In this document: piece by piece, positions 40,797-53,800 of the stretch
How positions within the stretch are numbered: position 1 is the first letter of the stretch
How the letters are laid out: each line of letters begins with the position of its first letter
Source: Xestospongia muta
Lineage: Eukaryota; Porifera; Demospongiae; Haplosclerida; Petrosiidae
Assembly: GCA_963693285.1 (NCBI GenBank)
Contig: OY848919.1
Coordinates: forward strand, 3,973,827-4,037,826
Length of the DNA: 64,000 bases
Direction: 5' to 3'
Translations under genes and position numbers: made by a program
The notes under the pieces: generated by a model
Told to the model about the DNA's origin: nothing
What the model saw: only the letters and a program-made list of their open reading frames with translations
Databases searched by the model: none

Positions 40797-41119
40797 TCAG
40801 TGTTACCAACATTAATTCAAATGTAACAAAGTATTTCTTTTGTTCATCATTTACAAACTCCTTATCTATTTCAACAAGATCTCATTCATCAGTTATGCAT
40901 TTGTGTACATGAAGGACCAGACAATTGTTAAGCTGTTTTTCCGTCATTGTGGTCTGCAAAAAGGTCAAACTTTGACAGTTTAATCAACACCAATAAGATT
41001 AACTTAGATTCTTTTTGTGGGCTAAGTAGCAAGCAAAAAAATTGGGGGGCTTCAGCCCCCTTTCTAAATATTGGGGGGCTCTAGCCCCTCCAGTCCCCCC
41101 CCCCTTCAGCCTCCTATGT
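40698..41119. mobile_element. G-rich inverted-repeat element, possible MITE
   Basis: The ends are near-perfect inverted repeats: ACATAGGCGGATGA at the left and TCAGCCTCCTATGT at the right. Inside the right end are two small hairpin-like repeats (GGGGGGCTTCAGCCCCC and GGGGGGCTCTAGCCCC) and a long C run, very unlike the AT-rich surroundings. It has no open frame of its own and cuts off the 5' side of the GPCR fragment. Confidence 0.6.
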
Positions 41120-41272
41120 CAATAACTGAAGTAATGAGCAATAATATATATGTGTGTGGATACTATTTCAGCTAACAAGTATACTGATTAGTTCAGTTAA
41201 AATAGTATACACATGGCTTCAATTATTAGGTAATAAATAAATAATACAATTTTGAAATAATTTATTATTTGC

Positions 41273-42925
41273 TGTTGTGTATTTATGATTAATTAACTAT
41301 TAACTATGGTGGTAGGATGTCCAATTTTGATCTTCCTGTTTCCTCCCAGAACTTAATTCTCTTAGACAAACAGCATCACATAGCAAGAATTATCGTCACG
41401 GATCCTCATGAGTGTGTAGTACATACTGGTGTCAAGGACACACTAACAGAAGTTTGATCATCTTTCTGGTTAATACTGGGGAGACAGTTTGTTTGCTGTA
41501 TTATCCACGAATGTGTGATCTGTTGTAAGTCAGAAGGAAGACCGTATCAGGGTGTACCTTCTTCTCCATTACTGGAGTATCGTGTGGAACGATTGACACC
41601 GTTCCAGTTTACTGGATTGGATTTTGCGGGTCCACTTTATGTCAAATTCTTTCCTCAAAGAGAAGGACCCAAGGTATGGTTATGTCTGTACACTTATGCA
41701 GTCGCCTGATGATGTCATGACCTGGTACCTGATCTCAATACACTCAGTATTCTAAGAAGTTTCAAATGTTTCATCTACGTCGTGGAGTACCAGCTAAGAT
41801 GATATCTGATAATAGCAAGACATTTAAGTTAGCCTCTAAGACTATTCGTGGGCTATTCACTGATCCTGTGGTCAAGAAACATTTCTCCGATCTCCAATTA
41901 GAATGGTCATTCAACTTTAAGAAGGGCCCCTGCTGGGGAGGAATTTTCAAAGAACCGATCAAGTCTGCAAAATGTTGTCTCAGAAAGACAGTAGGAAGAA
42001 TAGCTCTTACTTATGATGAACTACTAACACTTGTGGTTAAAACTGAAGCAGTTCTTAATTCAAGACCACTGTCATACATTTCAAGTGATGACCTAGAAGA
42101 ACCACTGACCCCCTCCCACCCCTTAATTGGTTATAGAGTTCTGTCATTACCAGACCCTCTAAGAGATATTGATCTCGACTACCAAGAATCACCTAGTTCA
42201 CTCACAGGTAGAATGAAGCACGTTGCTAAGGTTTCTGTGAGATTCTGGAGACGATGGAGGCAGGAGTAGTTGGTTGAATTGAGAGAGTTTCTCTGCACTA
42301 ACCGACTCGTTCGAGGTGTGAATACTATTGTTAATGAAGGAGAAGTGGTCTCACCATGTATGACGAGAACCAGTCCAGAGGGCTCTGGAGGTTGGGTAGG
42401 ATTGTGAGTACCATTGAAGGAACGGATGGAGACGTAAGAGGTGCTCGTGTGCGGGTACTATCTAAAAAGGGCTGAACAACGATTATATAGTGACCAATTC
42501 AACACTTGTATCCATTAGTAGTATGTGCTACTGATGAGGAGCTAAACAATTCTGCTGATTGTAGACCTGACTCAACACAAGAAGAAACTCCACAAGGACC
42601 GACAATGGATAATGATACAAGACGATCTTGTTGTTCAACAGCGATCGAGGCAGGAGATAAGATTATTTCGTATTTTACTGATTGAGAGTGTTGAACATAT
42701 ACTGTTCAACTGGGGAGGATGTTGTGTATTTATGGTTAATTAACTATTATTATTATTATGTTATTACTATTATGTTATAATTATAATCATGTGACAACTG
42801 TCTGCTCTGATTTGTGTATTTTCCACTCTCCTTTCTCTCTCTGTTTTCTCATTGATTATTGTAAGAATTGCAAAATAAATAAGATATTACAGTCCAAAGG
42901 GGAATCCAGTGCTCAATACACTACA
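41273..42925 (+). mobile_element. Decayed BEL/Pao retrotransposon (integrase end and LTR pieces)
   Basis: Integrase pieces in order: 41515-41709 (PFQFTGLDFAGPLYVK, with the first acidic residue), then after a frame break 41766-42269 (RRGVPAKMISDNSKTF with the second Asp, and WGGIFKEPIKSAK with the Glu, then LNSRPLSYISSDDLEEPLTP). These phrases are typical of BEL/Pao integrases. The start of the 3' LTR (TGTTGTGTATTTATGGTTAA, 42720) matches a stub at 41273, so most of the element between the 5' LTR and integrase is deleted. Frameshifts make it inactive. Confidence 0.82.
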
Positions 42926-42929
42926 TTTT

Positions 42930-43644
42930 AAAATTAAATTAATCAGTACACAGTTCTGGGTATTGTTTACATTGTGCAATCTACAAACACAAAGGCCCAG
43001 TGTGGGCTACAATAATAGTATTGATAAGTTCACAATAGAGCAGTTAAATTGATATATTAATAAAAACTCACTAATCATATTTTAAATGTAGTTTATGTAT
43101 CATGGTAGTACAAAATATACTATACTTAACTATTCTACTGCATAATTGCCTCATATTATATATATATATATATATGTATATATTTCCTGGAATAAAGACA
43201 TATCATGTTATGACAACATAGAACACAGGCTTTTCATAAACTTTAATTTACTATAGTAACATATAACATGTTTCAATCACTGTGATATTACTTATATATA
43301 TGTTGATCACTTTTATATTTATATAATATGACCGTATGTATGCATGTATGTATGTAAGTATGTAAGTATGTATGTATTAAATTTTATGTATGTATGTATG
43401 TATGTATTTATGTATGTAATGTATGTAATGCATTACATTATATTATGCATAATTATATAAATACAAAAAGTTTGTACAACTTAAAGATCATGTTGACCAA
43501 GCTGATGACCAATTACTCAATAAACGTATTGTCTAACAATAACCCCTCCTACAATAATAACTAAAGTATGGATTTCCTGTCATGTAGTATTTTATATAGC
43601 AAGTTAAAAATATTTTTTCCTGATTACCGCGTTTTAATAGCAAG
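42930..43644. other. Intergenic upstream of SRCR gene 2
   Basis: AT-rich, with a degenerate (ATGT)n run at about 43332-43435 and a (TA)n run near 43155. It probably contains the promoter of SRCR gene 2; no specific element was recognised. Confidence 0.5.
43332..43435. repeat. (ATGT)n microsatellite, imperfect
   Basis: Repeated ATGT with occasional AAGT and a short interruption. Confidence 0.9.
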
Positions 43645-44823
43645 ATGCTATTTGCTCTCTTGTTACATCTCTTGCTCTGTTTATCTCTAAGAGATACGGC
43701 AGTTGCTCAAGAATGTTCAAATGGTTCAGTTCGTGTGGTGAGTACGTAAGATATTTTAGACTGTTGTTAATGCTAAATACGTAAGATATTTTAAGACTGT
43801 TTAATGCTTATCTAGTCCTCATCTTCTTCCTATGGAGCTGTTGAGATCTGCTTGAATAATACTTGGGGTAGTATTTGCACTGACTTCTGGGATAACAATG
43901 ATGCAAGTGTTGTCTGTAAACAACTAGGATACTCTCCTTATGGTATGTTATAATATTGATACAAGAAAGTAAAAATATTTTCAAAAAAATAAAGTAAATA
44001 TATAGGGATGGTTAATCTCTGTCCAATACAAAGAATGCAAACAAGATAGAAGGAATGGCAATTCATCATTCATACATAATATAGCACAAGTATAGAATGC
44101 AACAATATATCGCTGATATCATTTAAGTGCGTGATTACATATATATATTTAGTGAATATCCTAAATTGTTTGTCATTTGTGCTAATTATGTAAGGATGAT
44201 GCAATCCCACTATCTTGTTTGCATTATTTGTATTGGACTGAGATTACTCATCCCCATGAATTATTTATTTCAAAATATTTTATTTTTTGCTTATTTTAAA
44301 AAAAATATGTTTTGATAGTCAATACAAAAGGTGTAGTATGCTGGAAAGCAATGATATTCTATGAGTAACCAGCTCACAAAAACTTTGTTACATATGTGAT
44401 GAAGATATTGTTAATAAGTAATTAAATAAAGTGATAACAGGATAGTAACTGGGAATTATTTCATCACGAGTTCTGGACAACAAGGAAATTCAATGTATCA
44501 TAGACAGTCACTGACTTATCAGCCATACGATAATGATTCCGGATTTTAAAGCTGAACATCAAAGCAGGAATAGTCTAGGAGACTGTTCAGTTAAGCTACA
44601 GTATTCTCCGTTCACATACGTTTCTTTCCGTTAATATTAATTAATTTTTAAATAATTCATAAATGGCTTCCTAAAAGTAGGTCTTAATAGTAAATCCTAA
44701 AGGAAGTCATGTTTTGTTTCTAAATCGCTCAAAACGAGACCTACAAAAGTCATCCATCGTAGCTGAGCGTGTTACCTCTGTGATTTTGGTGTTCAAACTG
44801 TTTATGGTTATTGAGTTATAGTG

Positions 44824-44867
<44 letters not shown>

Positions 44868-47800
44868 GAGCAGACAATTCAGTATTTGACCAATTGTGTC
44901 TGTGATTCTTAGAAACCTTGTGTTAGCTAATAACTATTTTTTTAATGAAGGAATTATTATAGAAGGATATACTACAAAGAATTGAAAGATTTTGATCAGT
45001 TTTGAGTAGGATAATCATTAATTTCTGCCAATATATTTCAATGAACAATCTGGGCCTTCCCTACAAACACACATATATATAGGCAGTGCTTCCACATGCC
45101 TGTTTACATTATGTGTTGCTAGTTAAAACTGCCTTGTACATCTGTAGGTGCAGTAGGATCTTCTATAGTCTACTACAGCTCATTAACCACCAAACACAAC
45201 ATCATTGATTTAAATTGTACTGGTAATGAGAACACTATACTGGACTGTCCTTATAATGATCTCTCTGACTACTCTTGTTCTCTGAGTAAAGATGCTAATA
45301 TATTTTGTGAATGTGAGAGATTTCACTTGTAAGATAATATTACGTTAGTAAATTTTTTGTAGCTCTGAGTGTTGCTAATTATAGTAATTGTACTGATGGA
45401 GATGTTCGTTTAGTAGGAGGTATATCAAAATATCAAGGAAGAGTTGAAGTGTGTCTTAATAGAGCATGGGGCACAGTCTGTGCATACAGTAGTTGGAGCA
45501 GTAAGGATGCCAAAGTTGTCTGTAATCAGATTGGTGCATTGACAATAGGTACTTTAATGAGACCCTTTAATTCATTATGTTGATATACAAGTATAATGTA
45601 GGCTATTCATATGGTCGAGTTGGAAGTTTGGGATTCTCACAAGGCACTGGACCCATTCTACTTGGATATTTACATTGTAGTGGAAGTGAAGCTAACTTAG
45701 TGAAGTGTAACCAGAACCATAAGTACACTCATACTAACTCTGAATGTCAAAATCATTATTATGATGGAGCTATTGTATGTGAATGTAAGTTAATTAATCA
45801 ATCATAACCTTTACCTTCAAGTCTCGTTGAATATTACTTCATTGCTTATTATGTCAATTTAAGTATGTTTATTCTTCCCTTTTTAAATAGCTTCTTGTAG
45901 TAACAGAACTGTTAGACTGAGGGGAGGAGGATCATATTATGGTAGAGTAGAAGTATGTGTAAACAATGTTTGGGGAACAATATGCAGTGACTTTTGGGAC
46001 TATGAAGATGCCAGTGTTATTTGTGGTCAACTTGGACACTCACTATATGGTAAATATGACTGCCATGACTTATATATGCTTTCTCTCACATCAATCGTAT
46101 ATTTGTTATAGGTGCCGTATCTGCTTCAGGTTATTACACTAACTATGTGTGGCCTTTTGGTATCATTGATTTGAACTGTACTGGAAATGAGAGTAGTATA
46201 TGGAACTGTCCATACAATGGAACATCTGACTTTTACACTTGTCCTTCAAGTCATGATGCCTCTGTGATATGTCAAGGTAATTATCAATAATAAAAATGCA
46301 AATTAATTTAATATTATGCATAGCAAACAGTACTGAACCAGTTAATTGTAAGACAGGAGATATTCATTTGGTTGGTGGGACAGAAGACTATGAAGGAAGA
46401 CTTGAAATATGTATAAATCAAGTTTGGGGTACAATATGTAGCAGAAACTGGGATAATACTGACACAAAAGTAACCTGTAGACAACTTGGATTTCAAGAAC
46501 TAGGTTTGTCTTTAGTGCATAATATATTATCAGATATTGATTTTAATTAATAGGCGGAGTCAGATATGGCAGTAGTACCTACGGACAAGGAGATGGTCCA
46601 ATACTGTTTGGTTACATGTACTGTAATGGAAATGAAGACTCTTTATTTGATTGTAGTAGGAGTGTGTTCAGTGTCACCTCTTCCTGTTCTAATCATTACT
46701 ATGACTTGGGACTAAAATGTGAACGTAAGAGACTTAACATATACTGGTTGCCTTCTTATACATTTGTTACTTAGCAATATGTGACCATGGCGATATTCGT
46801 TTACAAGGAAGTACTTTGAATGGTGGTCGTGTTGAACTATGTGTTAATGGAACATGGGGTACTATCTGTAGTGACTTTTGGGACAACTTTGATGCTAGTG
46901 TTGTCTGTAGACAACTTGGATACTCCCCCTATGGTATATAAATGTGACCTGATTTGTGAATGGAATTATTTTTGTTAAATCATGTTAAAAATAGTTTAGC
47001 ATTCATGCAGTTAATATGTATCCACACTTATACATTTTTCATTGGATGTTTCCTAAATTATATGTCTCAGAAAAACTACATATTATTAGAAAATTTGAAT
47101 ACAAAATTTAGAAAACATCCTTTTAATTGCAGTCTACTTGCATGGTGTTTTGGTAGATATGGTTCCTTATTACAAATCAGGTCATAAATATTATGCAACA
47201 GTTTTTATGCTAATTACTGTTTTTCTAAATGTATGCTCACATCATGGCTTGGTACAACCACATTTTTTGAACATCAAACTAAGTGCATGTTTAAAATTTA
47301 CTATTATACATTTCCTTGTGCTTTTTTTCACATCTTTTAATGCTTGTCTATACAAGCACATACATGTATAAAGTTTTTGTTACAAAATATTATATTATTC
47401 CAAGTAAAGTTGTCTGGAATCCAGCTGCAACCACTATTATTTTTTCTTTCTAAAGGTTCAATTGCAGCATCTGGATACTACACTGAAAATACTTGGCCTT
47501 TTCATATTCTTGATCTGAATTGTACTGGAGTGGAGAATAGTATATGGAACTGTTCATATAATGGACTATTCAGTTATAATTGTCCATCAAGGCATGATGC
47601 TTCCTTAAAATGTCAAGGTAGCTCAATTTATACCATGTCAATTATTTATTTATTAGGTACTGTAGATATTAATACCACTATGGCTAACTGCGAAGATGGT
47701 GATGTTAGATTAGTAGGAGGCAGTACACAATATGAAGGAAGAGTTGAAGTGTGTATTAATCAAGCTTGGGGTACTGTGTGTAGCTCTAAATTCTCTTCAT

Positions 47801-50800
47801 GGGGGTCTAAGTACTATTACTGGGAAACACCAGATAGTAATGTGGTATGCAGGCAACTTGGATACATGGATTTTGGTATGTATGCATGTGCTTGTCCTCT
47901 TTGAACTCTATAAACCATAGATACACATGTAGTGTTTCATCGCTGTCACATTTGTTGTATGAGGGAGTGCATCCTTTGTCATAATTTTACTTGTACAATT
48001 CTGATAGGGAATCTATTAGGACTGTAATTTGAAAAATCTATTTTGTGATCATTAACACACACATACAATTCGAATATTTCCATATACTTTACATAATAGT
48101 AATTTCAAATTAGTAGTACAGTCTTTTTTTTTATTTTTTCAGGTGCAATTAGTTACACAAATGCTAATAAATTTGGAGAAGGGATAGGTCCGATACTAAT
48201 GTCTCGTGTAGGATGTTCTGGACAGGAATCTAATCTTCTTGATTGCTCTTATCAAAAATTTCCTTCTTCTTCATGTACACATTACTATGATGCTGGAGTG
48301 AAATGTGAAGGTTAGATAGACTATTATAGCAATTAACAAGTATTACTGACATCATTTAAATGATTATTATTTTTCTGTATAGCATTATGGTATTGTTATA
48401 TAAGAATGACAAGTGAAAGTAACCCACATACAGAAACTGTTGATGTACATAGTAACAATGAATATTATTACTTTCACTGTGAGCATTTTGAATTTGTCAT
48501 GACTGATTAAGCTTCTGAATTCTACTACTTGAGAAACCATTTTTGAGTAGTTTTATAGTAACTGCCAATTAACTCTCCCATGTATAAAGTTAGCAATAAT
48601 CCAACCCCTTACAACATTAACAGTACCATTGCAATGATCTTTGTACACATTTATTCTTGTTGTACTAATTGATTATTGCATAAAATATATTTTTTTCTAT
48701 CTATCCTTATTTGTATATGATTAGCTCCCTGTGAGAATGGTACTGTTAGACTAAGAGGAGGAGGATCATATTATGGCCGTGTGGAAGTATGTGTCAATAA
48801 AATTTGGGGTACAATATGCAGTGACTTTTGGGACTATGAAGATGCTGCAGTTGTTTGTGGTCAACTTGGACACTCTCGTTATGGTGACTATGACTGGCAT
48901 CCTTTCCTTTCCTTTACATTTAAATATTTATTGTAGGTGCCATACCTGCTTCAGGTTATTACACTGACTATGTGTGGCCTTTTGGTATCATTGATTTGAA
49001 CTGTACTGGAAATGAGAGTAGTATATTGAACTGTCCATTTAATGGAACATTTGACTTTTACTCTTGTCCTTCAAATCATGATGCCTCTGTGATATGTCAA
49101 GGTATTTATCATCAATAATAGTCTGGTTAATTTACTATTGGATTCAGTAAATATTACTGAACCTGTTAGTTGTCAGACAGGGGATATTCGTTTAATTGGT
49201 GGAAATGAACACTATAAAGGAAGACTTGAAGTTTGTATAAATCAAGTATGGGGTACAGTGTGTAGTAGAAGCTGGGATAGTGTTGACACAAAAGTAGCTT
49301 GTAGACAACTTGGACATCAAGAACTAGGTAATAATATAAATTTTAGTTGTTTGTTTTTATGGCAATTAAACCCACTTACTTTAGGAGCACGAACATATAG
49401 CAGTAGTACTTTTGGACAAGGACATAGTTCAATAATGTTTGGTTATGTGTATTGTAGTGGAAATGAAGACTCTTTATTTGATTGTCGTAGGAATGTGTTT
49501 AGTGTCACTTCTTATTGTTCAAATCACAAGTATGACTTAGGACTGAAATGTGAACGTAAGATATATTTTATTTATATCTTCATAAAGATTACATGTTGTG
49601 TCTTTTCTCTAGCTCTTTGTAAAGATGGTACTGTTCAGTTACAAGGTGGTAGTCAAACTCAAGGTCGTGTTGAAGTGTGTGTTAATGGAACATGGGGTAC
49701 TGTTTGTAGTGATTTCTGGGACAATGCTGATGCTAGTGTTGTCTGTATACAGCTTGGATACTCTCGATATGGTATGTTTGATGTTGAACAACTGTCATCA
49801 CTTTATGATATAGCTCTTTTTAAATCAGGGTTGTGAGATGTATAGTACTATGTTGGGATGAGTTAGGTTGTAAATAAAATGTTTTGTCACAAACAGGAAA
49901 CATTATAGAATTTTTTTTAGTATTATTTTCTACAGTAACAAGGTTATGTGTCAAGTGCTATAGGTTTGCAGATTAAGATTAAACATTAGACATGACTATT
50001 TTACTATATTTCTTAGAAACCTGCTTTATTCTATAATGTATTTATATATAATAAGATTTTATTATTTTGAATACGACAACTTTTGGTTCTAAGTCTATTA
50101 GGAAATCACTGCTTATAAATCTTTGCATGTAACCTATCTAACCACACTGTATGATAGATATTATTTTCTCACTCATTTAAGGAGCTATTGCTGCCACTGG
50201 TTACTACACTGATTACACCTGGCCTTTCCATATTATTAATGTGAACTGTACAGGAGAGGAAGATAGTATATGGAACTGTTCATATAATGTGTTAATGAAT
50301 TACACCTGTCTATCAAGTCATGATGCCTCATTACAATGTCAAGGTAACTGTATTTAAGATTATGTGACTAATTTATATTTAATAATTAATTAATTAATAA
50401 TTATAATATGATCATACATAATACATTGCTGATAATAAAAGCTAACTTGTTAAACATTGAAAAAAAATTCTTTTAGCTAATCAACCCATTGGCTAAAATA
50501 TTGTGTACACTTTAAATGTTCACAAATATACTAACATTATATTTTTGGTTAGATTTCCATGAATAATACTTAACTTCAATGGCCTCAAACAGAATGTAAA
50601 ATATCTTGTTTCAATAACTAACCTTACAAACATAAAAACAATGCACTGCAATTAATTGTAATTATATCATTTAGTAAACATTGGTACTACCCAAATTTTT
50701 AAATGTAGCAACTTACAGGGCTATATGTCACAACCATATTGATATTTCAAAAAATGGATCTATGTTGTGTGCATTGCTCAGCCTCATTACTAGAACAAGC

Positions 50801-53800
50801 TGAATGTCTATGCTATCACTTAATAAAAATATGCTATATAATTAATAAGTTTTACAATTAGCAATTTTGAAAGTTGTTGTACATTAAGCATAATTTATTA
50901 TTTAAAAATTAATGTGCCTCCAGATACCAGTATTATTATGGCTGACTGTGAAGATGGTGATGTCAGATTAGTTGGTGGTAGTACACAATATAAAGGAAGA
51001 GTTGAAGTGTGTATTAATCAAGTATGGGGTACTGTGTGTAGCTCTAGATACTCCTCACGGTGGTCTACTTACTATTACTGGGGAACACCAGATAGTAATG
51101 TGGTATGCAGACAACTTGGACATATGGAATTAGGTACACATGTTTGTTATTACATACATAATTAAATACTATTGTATAACAGGCTCAGTTACTTATACAA
51201 CTGCTACTCAGTTTGGACAAGGAACAGGTCCAATACTAATGTCTGTAGTAAGATGTTCTGGACAGGAATCTAACCTCCTTGACTGTCCTTATCGACGATT
51301 TCCTTATTCAACATGTTCTCATTCTTTTGATGTTGGAGTGAAATGTGAAGGTAAGCTCTACTACAGTAGTAAGTATTACATTACTTTGATTTTAGCTCCC
51401 TGTGAAAATGGTACAGTACGTCTGATTAGTGAGTCTGGTAGTTACTTTAGGAGATATGGTCGAGTACAAGTTTGTGTTAACAATGTCTGGGGTACTGTAT
51501 GTGATGACTTCTGGGATGACAAAGATGCCAGTGTAGTCTGTAGAATGTTAGGATACTCACCTCATGGTATATATGTACTCAGCAAATTATATTGTTTTAA
51601 ATGCTTTATTTAGGAGCATCAGCACAGAGTAATGCATATACTGAAGGAACCTGGTATATTCATATTAATGATTTGAACTGTACTGGAGAAGAAGAGTCAA
51701 TTTGGGACTGCCCACAAAATGGATTAAGTAGATATTCATGTAATCATAATCAAGATGCTTCAGTAATATGTCAATGTAAGTGTATGACCATACTTTAAAT
51801 GGATATGACATGGATTTGGTATTAGTGTTAAAAATAAACTTGCTACCCTACCTTATAAAGAACAAACTAGCCATTTATGGTTTTAGATTCTGTCATTTTG
51901 GCTATTAGCCTGCATAGAACTATCACTCCCATTCAAAATGTATGGATAATGAAGCTATTTATTATAATAACCTCACAAAGGAAGAAGGAATGATGTGCAA
52001 CCAGCATCAAACAAACACAACCTTTATGAATGACCATATAAGGAATATAAAATTATGTCATAGTAAGGCAATCATATTCATAATTTGACTGGTACTTAAG
52101 CATCCAAATATAGTCATATATACGACTGTGGTTTGTCTAAATGTTCCCAATGACTTTAGAATAGCACTCCTTGTATATAAATCTGTGTGTATATGAATGT
52201 ATGTATCCATTTAGTATATTTGTATATCGCATAGCCAAAATCAATTATTATTGCTTAGCATGCAAAGCTTGCTAAGCATAAAAGTTGAATGTCTTTATTT
52301 GCTTAAACATTTTTGTGTTTGGGTTATTTTAATTGTAGTGACTCTTGCATCATTTTCTAACTGTACTACTGGTGAGATCAGACTAACAGATGGAACAACA
52401 CAATATGAAGGAAGAGTAGAAGTGTGTATAAATGGTGTATGGGGAACAGTCTGTGATTATAATTGGGGAAAAAAACAAGCTTATGCTGTCTGTCATCAAT
52501 TAGGGTATCAAGGTATTTATATACATAATCATAATAACAGAGTTTCTAAACTTTCATTTTGTTAGGTGCTGGTTATGTCTTAAATTCTCACTTTGGTATT
52601 AGTACTCGTCTCATTCTAATATACTATGCATACTGTTCTAATTACCAGAATAATCTCTTTGACTGCAATGTAAATCAGTTCCCATATACCTATCCTCAAT
52701 GCAACAATTACCAAGAAGCTGGAGTTAAATGTGAATGTGAGTTAATAAAAGTTAATTTTACTTTTGGTTTATTTGTTGTTTTTTTAATTATCCACAAAGC
52801 TCCATGTACTGATGGTGACATACATCTATACTCTGGTATCTCTAATCATTATGGTAATGTACGGGTTTGTATCAATGGTACTTGGAGTTACATTTGTGCT
52901 TCTGGGAACTCTGTAGTTGATGACAATCTTGCAAGTGTTATTTGCACTACACTGGGATACTCTTCATATGGTAAGTGTTTCTGTATTATGTATAGTAGCA
53001 TTTGAATATCATACATTTTTAGGATCTAAAAGTTATACTAATGCTACTAATGCATTGTCAAGCAATGCCAATTCTTATAATATTTTTGACATTCGGTGTC
53101 ATGGAATTGAAATGAATTTATCAGATTGTAATTATAACTTTTTATCTTCCTTGACTTGTTCCAGTGCTGTTGCTGTGTTGTGTCAAAAGAGTTAGTTTTT
53201 ATACATAAATTTAAAAAAATCATATGTTACTTGTAGCTACCATTGAAGCTCCAATTAATTGTACTGAAGGAGAGATCAGACTCTATGGTGGCTCAAAACC
53301 AAATGAGGGAATACTTCATATGTGTACTAATGGAGCTTGGGGTACTGTGTGTTTAAATTCTTATTGGAGTAACACTGATACTAACGTGGCTTGTCATGAA
53401 CTTGGATATACTACTTATGGTATGTTTAGCTTATGCTGTATGAAGCCCTTTAAATAATCTTTTATATCCACAGATAATAGCTATAAGATGGGAAAAACTG
53501 ATGAAAGATATCCATTTATTTATACTAGATTTGATTGTTCTAGTAGTGAAGTGAAATTGAGATCATGTAGTTCATCATTAACCTCTAATATTCAATATTG
53601 CTCTAATAATAAAGTTGTGGAAGTTATATGCGCAGGTTATCAAGTTATTATTATCATAATTTATAAATAGTGTTCAATGATATATTATAATAGAACCTTG
53701 CAAATCAGGAGAAATTCGTCTTTATGGTGGTATATTTTATTATGGTGCGGTACAGATCTGCATTGGAGGAGTATGGGGATCTATTTGTAGGGACAGCTAT

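Larger units (their letters stand above)
43645..51350 (+). other. SRCR domains 1-10 of gene 2
   Basis: Exon pairs (first half, second half): 1: 43645-43737 plus 43816-43942, 45148-45312; 2: 45363-45548, 45602-45784; 3: 45891-46049, 46112-46276; 4: 46324-46503, 46554-46724; 5: 46775-46933, 47456-47617; 6: 47657-47875, 48143-48310; 7: 48725-48883, 48937-49101; 8: 49148-49327, 49385-49555; 9: 49613-49771, 50182-50343; 10: 50924-51133, 51183-51350. Domains 3-6 and 7-10 are pairwise similar. Domains 6 and 10 carry an insertion (YYYW region) between WGTVC and SNVVC. Domain 1 has a shortened start and an extra phase-0 intron after the signal peptide. Confidence 0.88.

Noticed and set aside
44127..44315. 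Open frame in the first large intron of SRCR gene 2
   Set aside because: No domain, no signal and low-complexity composition; expected by chance in AT-rich DNA.
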